Shown piece after piece: positions 1-8,079 of a stretch of DNA of 40,008 nt. The stretch is taken from assembly GCA_018333535.1 (NCBI GenBank), contig JAGXTA010000004.1, positions 1 through 40,008 on the forward strand. The letters are read 5' to 3'. The stretch is from Deltaproteobacteria bacterium (GTDB taxonomy: Bacteria > Desulfobacterota > BSN033 > UBA1163). The notes under the pieces were generated by a model. That model was not told the DNA's origin. It did not search any database and saw only the letters and a list, made by a program, of their open reading frames with translations. Numbering within the stretch: position 1 is the stretch's first letter; each line of letters starts with the position of its first letter. The translations under genes and the position numbers were made by a program.

Positions 1-8
1 CTAACCAT
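1..8 (-). CDS. start of a downstream gene, probably livF (partial)
   Basis: An ATG at 8-6 overlaps the TGA stop of livG (10-8) by one base, the usual translationally coupled arrangement. Only the first two codons (Met-Val) lie in the window. In liv operons the gene after livG is normally livF, the second ATPase, so that identity is inferred from position only. Confidence 0.3.
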
Positions 9-790
9 CAGCAGACCTCTTCGCCGAGGTAAGCCTTAATGACCTCCTCGTTTGCCCTCACCTCTTCGGGTGGGCCTTCCGCAATCTTCATCCCTTCGTC
101 CAGCACAATGATTCGGCGGGAGAGAGACATCACAAATGGCATGTTATGTTCCACGATGAACAGGGTCAAGCCCCTTTCGACAAGAAGATGGATCAACCGG
201 GCAAGCCCCTCCACCTCGTGGGCCGCCAATCCCCCTGCTGGTTCATCGAGCATGAGCAGTTTGGGCTTCATTCCGAGGGCTCGTGCTATTCCGACCAGTT
301 TCCGTTCTCCAAGGGGCAGGCGGTAGATGGGGTCATGGGCTCTACCCTCCAAACCAACCATGGCGAGACTCTCCATGGCCTCCTCCTTGATCCTCTTTTC
401 TTCTTTGAGTGCCGATAGCAGAGAAAAACCACAGGCAAGCATTCCTGAGCGGCTCCTGGTGTGACAGCCTACCATAACATTTTCCAACACAGAGAGGCTG
501 CCGAAAAGTTCCAGCAGCTGAAAGGTCCTGCCGATCCCCTTGGCTGCTATAACATGTCCCGGCAGTCCGGTGATATCCTCCCCCTGGAAATGGACCTCCC
601 CTGCATCGGGCACATGGGTACCAGAAACGACATTAACGAACGTGGACTTCCCGGCGCCGTTCGGGCCGATCATTGAAATAATGCTTCCTTGAGGGATGCT
701 GAAAGTGACCCCGCTCATGGCCCTTATTCCGCCGAAGTGCTTGCTCAGCCCGCGCACATCGAGAAGAACATCATCCGCTGGTTTTCCCAA
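8..790 (-). CDS. livG: Branched-chain amino acid ABC transporter ATP-binding protein LivG
   Basis: This is an ATPase of the HAAT (Liv) family that powers uptake of branched-chain amino acids or related small carboxylates or amides at the inner membrane. The Walker A motif GPNGAGKS lies near residue 42, followed by a Q-loop (GRTFQ), the signature LPLGERKLVGIARAL and Walker B LLMLDEP. The length, 260 aa, is normal for LivG. The likely start is a TTG at 790, preceded by GGAGG at good spacing, and it overlaps the 3' end of livM by 20 bases. It is the third gene of livH-livM-livG. The substrate cannot be read from the sequence, and no periplasmic binding protein gene is in the window. Confidence 0.93.
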   Translation of the reverse strand: MGKPADDVLLDVRGLSKHFGGIRAMSGVTFSIPQGSIISMIGPNGAGKSTFVNVVSGTHVPDAGEVHFQGEDITGLPGHVIAAKGIGRTFQLLELFGSLSVLENVMVGCHTRSRSGMLACGFSLLSALKEEKRIKEEAMESLAMVGLEGRAHDPIYRLPLGERKLVGIARALGMKPKLLMLDEPAGGLAAHEVEGLARLIHLLVERGLTLFIVEHNMPFVMSLSRRIIVLDEGMKIAEGPPEEVRANEEVIKAYLGEEVC

Positions 791-1760
791 AGGTTCTCCT
801 CCCTAAATCCAAAAGCCGATCCATCCAACCGGACAGGCCGCCCGGCATAAAGATCAGGATAACGATGATAAGAACGCCAAAGAAAAGCGCATCGACCTGG
901 GCGCCCATCCTGGGCAGGACCTTACCGAGATACATATGGATCAGCTCTTTGACCCACATCACGACGAAGCCTCCGAGCAAGGGTCCGTAGAGCGTCTTAC
1001 CCCCACCGATGATGACCATGGTCATCAGTTGAACCTGGAGGGGGAAACCAAAAATACCGGGCTCTGCGAAACGGAGGTAGCAGGTATAGACGCTGCCGGT
1101 CAGGCTGGCCATCATAGCTGTCAGTATGAAAACTTTCAGCTTGAACCGCGGCACATTGATGCCCATGCTTTTTGCCGCTACCTCGCTGTCACTGAATGAC
1201 TTAATGGCACGGCCCATACGGGAACCCATCAGATTATACAGAAACCAGAGGCAAGCGAGACAGAGAGCCCAGGACAGGTAGTAATAGTGCACATCCGTTT
1301 CAAGAATGAAACCACCGATAGAAAAAGGTGGAATTCCCATCAGACCTTCGTGGCCGCCGGTGAGGGGCCCGAGTTGCCCCAGGCTGATCTGCACGATGAG
1401 TAAAAGCCCGAAGGTAGCACAGGCAAGGTAATAGCCCTTAAGCCTCAGGAGCGGAGCGCCAATGACATAGGATACGAACCCAACGAAAACGGCGCCAATG
1501 ATGCTTCCCAGCCACGGAGGCGCTATGCCCCGGAGAGCCAGTATCCCTGACACATAACCTCCGAGCCCGAACCAGACGGGATGGGCCAGGGAAAACATGC
1601 CCGCCTGCCCGAGGAGCAGACCCATACTCACGGCAAGCCCGCCAAAGATTGCAATAAAACACATCACTCCGACGACGTAAGAGCCTGCAACAAGCGGAAT
1701 CGCGGTGATGAACGCGATGGAAACGAGCCAGAGGAGCTTCGATTGAGGCACGCCGTTCAT
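771..1760 (-). CDS. livM: Branched-chain amino acid ABC transporter permease LivM
   Basis: This is an inner-membrane permease of the LivM type, 329 aa and very hydrophobic, with about eight to ten membrane segments. The family region GQAGMFSLAHPVWFGLGGY is recognisable near residues 50-70, and the cytoplasmic coupling segment DSEVAAKSMGIN near residue 195 follows it. It starts inside the last codons of livH (4-base overlap) and runs into livG, so the three genes form one operon. It would form the translocation pore with LivH and be energised by LivG and LivF. Confidence 0.93.
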   Translation of the reverse strand: MNGVPQSKLLWLVSIAFITAIPLVAGSYVVGVMCFIAIFGGLAVSMGLLLGQAGMFSLAHPVWFGLGGYVSGILALRGIAPPWLGSIIGAVFVGFVSYVIGAPLLRLKGYYLACATFGLLLIVQISLGQLGPLTGGHEGLMGIPPFSIGGFILETDVHYYYLSWALCLACLWFLYNLMGSRMGRAIKSFSDSEVAAKSMGINVPRFKLKVFILTAMMASLTGSVYTCYLRFAEPGIFGFPLQVQLMTMVIIGGGKTLYGPLLGGFVVMWVKELIHMYLGKVLPRMGAQVDALFFGVLIIVILIFMPGGLSGWMDRLLDLGRRTFGKTSG

Positions 1761-2635
1761 GGGGATCCCCTCCCCGTTCTCGAAGCGAAGTTCATCGTCC
1801 GGACGATCAGAAATAGGATCATAATCAGAAGTGCGAAAACGTCCTTCAGCCCTGCCGAGATGAAGCCGGCGCCGAACCCCTCAATGAGCCCCAGTGCCAG
1901 GGCCGCAACCATAGTTCCGGTCATCGTCCATCCCCCGACAATGGCGGCCACAAGACCCTTGAGTCCAGTAAGCATGCCTACTTCATAGCCGGTAAACGTG
2001 ATCGGGGTAATCACAATTCCTGTGATCGCCCCCAGGCCCCCGGCGAGACCAAAACAAAAAAGCCTGAATCGACCGATATCGATCCCCATGAGGCTAGCTC
2101 CGGTCAGGTTGACAGCCGAAGCCCTGAGAGCCTTTCCAAATAGGGTCCGGTTCAAGAAGAGCGAAAGCCCTATGGTGACGATGACCAGGAGTCCGAAGAC
2201 GCAGAGAACCTGCGAGGTAATCGTTGCCCCGAACAGATGGATTATCTCTGTGTCAAAGAAAGACTCGATGCGCCTGGTTTCGGATCCCCAGGCAAGGAGG
2301 ACTAAACCCTTAATGACCGAGGCGCCGGCTATGGTAATCATCATGTACGTCACCTCGTTTGGATACCTTACCGGGCGGACGGCGATCCGCTCGAGGATCA
2401 TAGAAATGAGGATCGTACAAGCCACAGCGAAGAGAACGGAAGGGACAAGGCTAAAACCCGCGGTGCGGAAAACCCACGTAAGCATGCCGCCTAGCATCAC
2501 AAACTCGCCTGTCGTGAAATTGAGGACCTTGGTGATGAGGTAGACGAGGCTCCAGCATATTCCGATTACCGCATAGATACTTCCGCCTGTCATTCCTGAA
2601 ATGGCATATTGAATAATTTGTGATAGAAGTGTCAT
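1757..2635 (-). CDS. livH: Branched-chain amino acid ABC transporter permease LivH
   Basis: This is the 292-aa partner permease of the Liv transporter and the first gene of the operon. The N-terminus has the LivH-type segment GGSIYAVIGICWSLVY and the following GEFVMLGG, which in the family precede the pore helices. The coupling motif ASLMGIDIGRFRL lies near residue 180. No strong Shine-Dalgarno is visible before the ATG at 2635. The 5' side is a long AT-rich stretch shared with a divergent GntR regulator, so this operon may be controlled by that regulator. This is inferred from position only. Confidence 0.92.
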   Translation of the reverse strand: MTLLSQIIQYAISGMTGGSIYAVIGICWSLVYLITKVLNFTTGEFVMLGGMLTWVFRTAGFSLVPSVLFAVACTILISMILERIAVRPVRYPNEVTYMMITIAGASVIKGLVLLAWGSETRRIESFFDTEIIHLFGATITSQVLCVFGLLVIVTIGLSLFLNRTLFGKALRASAVNLTGASLMGIDIGRFRLFCFGLAGGLGAITGIVITPITFTGYEVGMLTGLKGLVAAIVGGWTMTGTMVAALALGLIEGFGAGFISAGLKDVFALLIMILFLIVRTMNFASRTGRGSP

Positions 2636-2948
2636 TTTTAAACGGTTAATTACATCTTTACTGGGCTACTGGAATGTTGTCAAATCTAATGGCATAATAA
2701 TGAGAAACAATTATTTTAGGAATATATAATATTATATATATAACTTTGTCAAGAAAAAAATATAGGTGTGGGAAAATTAAATAAATACCAATAATATCAA
2801 TATGTTTATAATAAAAATTTAAGATTTATAAATTTGTTTATGTGTATATTAAGCAGTTAATTAGAGCCTTGACATCGATTAGGTTAATCGGTTATCTATA
2901 GCAATGTTAGGTTACCAATGTAGACGAATATAATACTCTGAGATTATT
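2636..2948. promoter_or_regulatory. AT-rich divergent intergenic region between livH and the GntR gene
   Basis: A 313-base, very AT-rich gene-free stretch holding the promoters for both directions. For livH, minus-strand TTGACA boxes lie at 2752-2747 and 2680-2675. The first is followed by a TATAAT/TTATAT-rich segment, the second by TAAAGA at 17-base spacing. For the regulator, TTGACA at 2869-2874 is followed after 17 bases by TTATCT at 2892-2897. No open reading frame or RNA gene is recognisable. Confidence 0.6.
2869..2897 (+). promoter_or_regulatory. gntR promoter with candidate operator between -35 and -10
   Basis: A perfect TTGACA (2869-2874), a 17-base spacer and TTATCT (2892-2897) make a good sigma-70 promoter. 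The spacer holds a perfect inverted repeat, CGATTA-GGT-TAATCG (2876-2890), where a dimeric GntR-family repressor could block RNA polymerase. Autoregulation is inference from this placement. Confidence 0.6.
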
Positions 2949-3698
2949 ATGGGTAATCAGACGACTATAGACCGACAAGCATTTGAACCGGCATATGCTC
3001 AGCTTGTCAATATTCTCAAGGAACAGATCGCAAGGGGTATCTATCTCCCTGGCGACCGTCTTCCATCTGAATCAGAACTTTGCAAACATTATCATGTCAG
3101 CCCCATGACGGTTCGCCGTTCCATAAATGCTTTGTTGGATCAGGGGATTGTCAGCACAACTCAGGGAAGCGGGACCTATGTAAAAGCCCCAGATTTGAGC
3201 GGAGTAACATTCAGCCTGGAAGAATTTCACAACATATTTAAGGATAAGGAACGTACCAAGGTAAAAATTCTGGAAGTGCTCATCATTAAGACCGATGCAA
3301 CAACAGCAAATAGGTTAGCCATAGATTTGGGAGAGAGAACTATCCTCATCAGGCGTGTGTTAATTCGGGATGGTGATCCCATTATTTATCACAAAGAGCA
3401 ACTAATATACGACCCCGTCCGTCCGATTGTCGAGGCAGAACTGGAGGTCACCTCTCTCCATGGGCTGTTTGTCGGAACAGGAGAAACAAAATTCAAGAGG
3501 GGGGATATAGCAATCGAAGCAGCAGTTCTCACGAAGGAAGAAGCGGATGCACTCAACACCATGCAAATGCAGCCTGCATTCCGCCTGGAACATATCTTTT
3601 ACGATTTCGAGGACAAACCCGTCAGTTGGGGGCGGTTCATATGCCGTGGGGATCGCCTTAGATTTACTACCACAGTAGGCGTCAGCCACAGAACATAG
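2949..3698 (+). CDS. GntR family (HutC/UTRA type) transcriptional regulator
   Basis: A 249-aa DNA-binding regulator. Residues about 12-80 form the winged helix of GntR proteins (ILKEQIARGIYLPGDRLPSE, then SPMTVRRSINALLDQGIV and QGSGTYV). Residues about 95-245 match the UTRA ligand-binding domain of the HutC subfamily, including the IRRVLIRDGDPIIYHKEQ strand. It is transcribed away from livH and is followed after 27 bases by a corrinoid protein gene, probably in the same transcript. Likely targets are its own promoter and the liv operon or the corrinoid gene. The effector is unknown. Confidence 0.88.
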   Translation: MGNQTTIDRQAFEPAYAQLVNILKEQIARGIYLPGDRLPSESELCKHYHVSPMTVRRSINALLDQGIVSTTQGSGTYVKAPDLSGVTFSLEEFHNIFKDKERTKVKILEVLIIKTDATTANRLAIDLGERTILIRRVLIRDGDPIIYHKEQLIYDPVRPIVEAELEVTSLHGLFVGTGETKFKRGDIAIEAAVLTKEEADALNTMQMQPAFRLEHIFYDFEDKPVSWGRFICRGDRLRFTTTVGVSHRT

Positions 3699-3725
3699 TT
3701 TCGATTTCCAAGGGGTTACGCTTAT

Positions 3726-4376
3726 ATGCTCGTGACAGACAACCAAACGGAATTAAGCGCCTTGATGGCTGAACTTCAAGAGGAGGCCGTATTGAACCTG
3801 GTCCGGCAATGCCTCGCCGATGGTGTTGACCCTTTGGTTATCATCGATCTCTGCCATAAAGGCATGATCCAGGTGGGAGAGTACTACGAACAGGGACATT
3901 ACTTTATATCGGGGTTAATCATGGCTGGCGAGATCATGCACCAGGTTGGTCAACTGGTATTTCCCCTTCTCGCAAGCAGGATCACAAATGGTGATTCCGG
4001 CACGATTGTCCTGGGTACGGTTGAAGGAGATATCCACTTTGTCGGTAAGGATATCTTCAAATTTCTTGTCCGTGTACACGGGTTTACCGTGCATGATCTT
4101 GGGGTAGATGTTCCGCCGAGTCAATTCCTTGCAGCGATTCATGAATTCAAGCCCAACATTGTTGGGCTTTCCTGCCTGATCAGCACGGTGTTCAAGTCCT
4201 TGCGAGAAACAGTAGCATTCTTGAAAAAAAATATCCCTCAGTATATGTCACCTCCTGCATATGTGATCGGCGGTCGGGTTGACGAGATCGTATGCAAGGA
4301 CGTAGGAGCGGATTACTGGACAAACGATGGCATGAAGGGGGTTCGTTTATGCCAAAAGATTATGGGCAAGAGCTGA
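3726..4376 (+). CDS. Corrinoid (B12-binding) methyl-carrier protein, MtaC/MtbC-like
   Basis: This 216-aa protein has the two-domain build of methyltransferase corrinoid proteins. A helical B12-binding-2 cap covers residues about 5-90, and a Rossmann-like cobalamin domain follows. The cobalt-ligating motif DxHxxG is present as D102-I-H104-F-V-G107, followed by GLSCLIS near 147 and the GGR loop near 182. Such proteins carry a methyl group on cobalamin between a substrate-specific methyltransferase (MtaB/MttB type) and an MtaA-type or folate-specific methyltransferase. No substrate methyltransferase lies beside it. The upstream gene is a GntR regulator, and the convergent neighbour 8 bases away is MtaA-like. 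The methyl donor cannot be told. Confidence 0.88.
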   Translation: MLVTDNQTELSALMAELQEEAVLNLVRQCLADGVDPLVIIDLCHKGMIQVGEYYEQGHYFISGLIMAGEIMHQVGQLVFPLLASRITNGDSGTIVLGTVEGDIHFVGKDIFKFLVRVHGFTVHDLGVDVPPSQFLAAIHEFKPNIVGLSCLISTVFKSLRETVAFLKKNIPQYMSPPAYVIGGRVDEIVCKDVGADYWTNDGMKGVRLCQKIMGKS

Positions 4377-4384
4377 ATTAGGAA

Positions 4385-5287
4385 TTAATCCCTGAACAAT
4401 TCGTCTGCGATTCGATAGAGTTCTTCTATTTTTTCAAAAAATTCTCCAGAAAATAGGCCACTGGATGAGCAAAGGATAAAACCACCCTGTGAGACAAGGG
4501 ATTTAAGTAGCCTTTCAAACTCCTTCATGCCGGACAATGATATTTGCCCCGCCTCTAAAATCTCTGCATCGATTCCAGCCATCAGGGTAAGATTTGACCC
4601 ATATTTTTCCTTTAAGCCAATCAGATCATTTGTCCGATGCTGAATGGCTGCTAAACCGTCAAATCCAAACGAAAGCAGTTGGGGGACCAACCCTTTAATA
4701 TTTCCGCAGGAATGAAACAAAGCGTAAGAACGCCCTCTATGAATTTTAGAAACAGCCTGGATATAAAAAGAGGAAAAGAGGTCCTGGATCTCGCGTGGGT
4801 CAACAAATGTAGAGCTCTCTCCGGCCAAATCATCCGCTATAATAACAGAATCAACCGACAGCTCAAGGCACCGCGTTATCAGAATATCAACTTCTGCCCG
4901 CTCTTTCTCATATTCTTTTGCAACTTCATACCGTTCCCGTTTCCATCTGGTGAGGATTTTCATCAATCCATTTTTTTCTGCAAGCCTCTGAAAGGGGCCA
5001 TCAATGATCGCTGTTAAAAAGAGGTCACTTATCCTTGAGGCCTCTTCAATCTCTTTTAAACTGAAGTGCCTGTAGCCAAGGGCTTTATTCGTAGATATGT
5101 CATGTGATAGGGGAAGACAAAGGAAATCCTGGCCTAAACGCTTGACAAGCTCTATGTGGCCTTCCAGGTTATCTTCAAGGTTGGCCTTTTTGAAAAGGTC
5201 TGTTCCCAGCCATATCTCCCCCCTCGGAATACGACCTGTAAACCGGTGCTCAAAGGCCCTTTTGACGGTATCGATTGAATGATCCAT
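4385..5287 (-). CDS. Uroporphyrinogen decarboxylase-like (MtaA/CmuA family) methyltransferase
   Basis: A 300-aa URO-D superfamily protein. It has the zinc-ligand pattern of MtaA/CmuA methylcobamide methyltransferases, H192-S-C194-G near the middle and C273 near the C-terminus, rather than the haem-biosynthetic HemE active site. The family role is to transfer a methyl group from a methylated corrinoid protein to a thiol or other acceptor. It is convergent with the corrinoid protein gene, with only 8 bases between the stops, which suggests a functional pair although transcription is opposite. It lacks the N-terminal motifs expected of HemE. The acceptor is unknown. Confidence 0.8.
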   Translation of the reverse strand: MDHSIDTVKRAFEHRFTGRIPRGEIWLGTDLFKKANLEDNLEGHIELVKRLGQDFLCLPLSHDISTNKALGYRHFSLKEIEEASRISDLFLTAIIDGPFQRLAEKNGLMKILTRWKRERYEVAKEYEKERAEVDILITRCLELSVDSVIIADDLAGESSTFVDPREIQDLFSSFYIQAVSKIHRGRSYALFHSCGNIKGLVPQLLSFGFDGLAAIQHRTNDLIGLKEKYGSNLTLMAGIDAEILEAGQISLSGMKEFERLLKSLVSQGGFILCSSSGLFSGEFFEKIEELYRIADELFRD

Positions 5288-5479
5288 ATCCTGTTATTAC
5301 GGCTTGGGGTGGCGTGTGGTCAGTCTTTGACTTTGGACAATTTGCTGAAAAATTTTCCAATTCTTTCTATAAATGTCTGACCACTCTTGATTACTTATTC
5401 GGCGGCATTCCCATTTTTTCCTGCCCCTCAGAAAATTAGCAAAATAGAAAACAATGTCCCCGATTTTCGATTTTGTCCC

Positions 5480-6940
5480 TCAGAATTGGAGGTTGATGGT
5501 GATGCTTTTTCGCTGGGTGAAGCTTTCGAGCATTCCTTCGAGGGAGTATTCCCGGCCAAAACCGCTCTGCTTGAATCCGCCATAGGATTGACCGGGAACA
5601 ATGCCTACCCCCTGGTTGACCTGAACCCATCCCGATTCGATGCGATGGGCTGTGCGAAGAGCCTTTCCGATGTCGTGCGTCCAGATAAAGGCGGCCAGGC
5701 CGTAATGGCTCTCATTGGCCATCCGGATAGCCTCTTCCTCCTCTTTCCACGGAATGGCAACCAGCACCGGCCCGAAGATCTCCTCCCGTGCGATGCGCCA
5801 ATCATGATCCACATTGCTAAAGACCGTGGGCTCCATGAAATAACCCTGGCTGAGCGGCCCTTCTTTCGGCGGAAGGCCTCCTGTCAGAAGGCGTGCCCCT
5901 TTCTGCTGGATTCCATCTCCAACATAGGAACAGACCTTCTCGAACTGAGTCCGGTTGATCAGAGCTCCCATATCTGTTGATTCATCGAGAGGATCGCCGA
6001 TCTTAAGATGCTTCAGCTTTTTAACGAGCTTTTCCAGGAAGGAGTCATAGATTGATTCATGAAGAAAGAGGCGCGAACCAGCGGTGCAGGATTGGCCCTG
6101 CCTTGTAAATCGCATGGCTAAAAAGACCCCATCCACCACCTGAAGTTCATCTGCGTCTGGAAAAACGATCTGCGGACTTTTACCTCCCAGTTCAAGGGTA
6201 ACCGGCACGATGCGCTCGGCGGCTGCTTCCATGATCGTCTTGCCAATCTCATGGGAGCCGGTAAAGGAGAGCTTTCTCACAAAAGGATGTCTTGCCAGAG
6301 GAATGCCGCACTCCGATCCGGTTCCGGTGACTACATTGAGCGTTCCCGGAGGCAGAATTTCAGAACAGATCTCTGCCACCATTAGAACAGCAAGGGGCGC
6401 CTCCGAAGAGGGTTTAAGAACCAGAGTGTTGCCCGCAGTGATCGCCATGGCAATCTTGAGCGCGGCAAGACCTGCCGGTGAATTCCATGGGACAATTCCT
6501 CCCACGACACCGATGGGTTCCCTTCGCGAATAACTTAGATGATTCTCTCCGAGAGGTATGGTCTCTCCTTTGATCTCGCTTGCGACCCCGCCGAAGTAAC
6601 GAAAGATGTCCGCAGTGAGCATAGCCTCAGGCCGGGACTGCGTGCGGATGGCATTTCCTGTTTCAAGGGCAGTGATGCGAGCAATCTCATTGGCCTTCGC
6701 TTCAATCGCCTCGCTGATCCTGATCATCAACCTGCCCCGCTCACGAGGACTGACCCGCTTCCAATCTTCAAACGCCCTGGCAGCCGCTTTAACCGCACGA
6801 TCCACATCGACGGCTTTTGCACGGGGAACTTCTCCGACGATCGAATCTCTCCGGCTCGGGTTTTCAACCGGGATGAATTCACCGTCCGAACCCTCAACCC
6901 ACTGCCCATTGATCAGCATGAGCTTGCGACCCACATCCAT
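5480..6940 (-). CDS. NAD(P)-dependent aldehyde dehydrogenase
   Basis: A class I/II-like aldehyde dehydrogenase of 486 aa that oxidises an aldehyde to a carboxylate with NAD(P)+. Visible motifs, numbered from the ATG at 6940, are PWN with catalytic Asn152, the LELGGKSP motif with general base Glu251, and GQSC with nucleophile Cys285. The coenzyme-fold segment FTGSHEIGK precedes Glu251. The ATG at 6940 is chosen because AGGAGG lies 9 bases upstream; a GTG three codons earlier abuts that site. It lies last in a row with hydroxypyruvate isomerase and a 3-hydroxyacid dehydrogenase, so a small hydroxy-aldehyde substrate is possible. The substrate itself is not readable. Confidence 0.9.
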   Translation of the reverse strand: MDVGRKLMLINGQWVEGSDGEFIPVENPSRRDSIVGEVPRAKAVDVDRAVKAAARAFEDWKRVSPRERGRLMIRISEAIEAKANEIARITALETGNAIRTQSRPEAMLTADIFRYFGGVASEIKGETIPLGENHLSYSRREPIGVVGGIVPWNSPAGLAALKIAMAITAGNTLVLKPSSEAPLAVLMVAEICSEILPPGTLNVVTGTGSECGIPLARHPFVRKLSFTGSHEIGKTIMEAAAERIVPVTLELGGKSPQIVFPDADELQVVDGVFLAMRFTRQGQSCTAGSRLFLHESIYDSFLEKLVKKLKHLKIGDPLDESTDMGALINRTQFEKVCSYVGDGIQQKGARLLTGGLPPKEGPLSQGYFMEPTVFSNVDHDWRIAREEIFGPVLVAIPWKEEEEAIRMANESHYGLAAFIWTHDIGKALRTAHRIESGWVQVNQGVGIVPGQSYGGFKQSGFGREYSLEGMLESFTQRKSITINLQF

Positions 6941-6995
6941 TTCACTCACCCTCCTACCATTTTAGTTCTTCAAAGTTTCAACTAAATTCCGTCCG

Positions 6996-7058
6996 CCCTG
7001 AGCCTGTCGAAGGGCAAATTAAAGCCGATCACCCTTCGAGAACCTCAGGGTGATCGGC
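6996..7058. repeat. Palindromic intergenic repeat (CCTGAG...CGAAGGG type)
   Basis: CCCTGAGCCTGTCGAAGGG (6996-7014) is followed by an imperfect inverted copy at 7032-7050. The second copy sits inside a perfect 12-base stem, GCCGATCACCCT (7024-7035) pairing with AGGGTGATCGGC (7047-7058). Similar palindromes are dispersed through many bacterial genomes. It could also act as transcription stop or mRNA 3'-end protection for the gene ending at 7114, but no T-run follows. Confidence 0.7.
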
Positions 7059-7113
7059 ATCGTAATACCTTCACTAAATATGAAAGAGCCTTTCATCTTT
7101 GTTCTTTGTAAAA

Positions 7114-7998
7114 TCATCCGATCGTATGATTGGCAAGCTTTTCGAGAATCGTAACGATCGAGGAATGGTCCAGTTCGCTTCCTCCCTGGGCGGCAAGGGC
7201 ATTGAAGAGCTCCTGCGCTGTGGCTGTATTGGGCAGGCTCAATCCCATGCTCCGTGCGGACTGAAGGGCGATGCTTAAATCCTTCTGATGAAGCCGGACA
7301 CGAAACCCCGGATTGAAGGTTCGCTTGATCATCCTCTCTCCATGAATCTCCAGGATACGGCTCTGGGCAAACCCGCCGAGAAGCGCAGCCCGTACCTTCA
7401 TCGGGTCAGCGCCTGCCTTGGAGGCAAAGAGAAGAGCCTCAGCCACTGCCTCAAGGGTCAGCGCCACAACGATCTGGTTAGCCACCTTGCAGGTCTGACC
7501 ATCCCCATTGCCGCCGATATGAACGATGTTCTTCCCCATCAACTCAAAGAAAGGCTTGACCTGGTTGAACACCTCCTCTTTTCCTCCCACCATGATCGAG
7601 AGGGTGGCGTTCTCAGCTCCGACCTGGCCTCCTGAAACCGGCGCGTCGAGCATCTCCACGCCCATCGAGACCAGCCTCTTTGCAAATTCCTTTGTCGCAA
7701 GTGGCGAGATTGAGCTCATATCCACAACGATGGAGCCTGGCTTCAAGCCTTCTGCCACACCCTCCGCGCCGAAGAGCACCGCCTCCACATCGGGCGTGTC
7801 AGGAACGATGATGAAGATGATCTTTGATTTCTGCGCCACCTCTTTGGCGCAGGAGCATCTCCCCGCACCCAGACTGCATAAATGCTTCACGGATTCCTCG
7901 ACCAGATCGCACACATGAACGGTGTGGCCTGCCTTAACCAGATGACCTGCCATGGGTTTGCCCATGATCCCCAGACCGATAAAGCCAATCTCTGCCAT
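7114..7998 (-). CDS. garR: 3-hydroxyisobutyrate dehydrogenase family; likely 2-hydroxy-3-oxopropionate (tartronate semialdehyde) reductase
   Basis: A 294-aa beta-hydroxyacid dehydrogenase. It has the N-terminal dinucleotide-binding motif GFIGLGIMGKPMA (residues 5-17), the substrate-binding signature DAPVSGGQVGAENATL (118-133) and the catalytic lysine K171 in GQTCKVANQ. These enzymes interconvert tartronate semialdehyde and glycerate, or related 3-hydroxyacids, with NAD(P)H. The upstream neighbour is a hydroxypyruvate isomerase, which makes or consumes tartronate semialdehyde, so the GarR role fits best. 3-hydroxyisobutyrate or succinic semialdehyde reduction cannot be excluded. Confidence 0.8.
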   Translation of the reverse strand: MAEIGFIGLGIMGKPMAGHLVKAGHTVHVCDLVEESVKHLCSLGAGRCSCAKEVAQKSKIIFIIVPDTPDVEAVLFGAEGVAEGLKPGSIVVDMSSISPLATKEFAKRLVSMGVEMLDAPVSGGQVGAENATLSIMVGGKEEVFNQVKPFFELMGKNIVHIGGNGDGQTCKVANQIVVALTLEAVAEALLFASKAGADPMKVRAALLGGFAQSRILEIHGERMIKRTFNPGFRVRLHQKDLSIALQSARSMGLSLPNTATAQELFNALAAQGGSELDHSSIVTILEKLANHTIG

Positions 7999-8040
7999 AT
8001 TTTTTCTCCTTCCCTCAATGTAATGACATGCGAAAAAGAA

Positions 8041-8058
8041 GCAAGCCTAAAGGCTTGC
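8041..8058. repeat. Short perfect hairpin GCAAGCCT-AA-AGGCTTGC
   Basis: An 8-base perfect stem with a two-base centre between garR and hyi. No T-run follows, so it looks like a dispersed palindromic repeat rather than a terminator. Confidence 0.6.
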
Positions 8059-8079
8059 CCTACGGAATCTTAATGATCG

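Noticed and set aside
5387-5980. Plus-strand open frame (197 codons) opposite the aldehyde dehydrogenase
   Set aside because: No ribosome site and no protein family features; the dehydrogenase has its catalytic residues on the other strand.
6996-7058. Possible CRISPR-like repeat from the repeated palindromes
   Set aside because: Only two inverted copies, no regular spacers and no cas genes.
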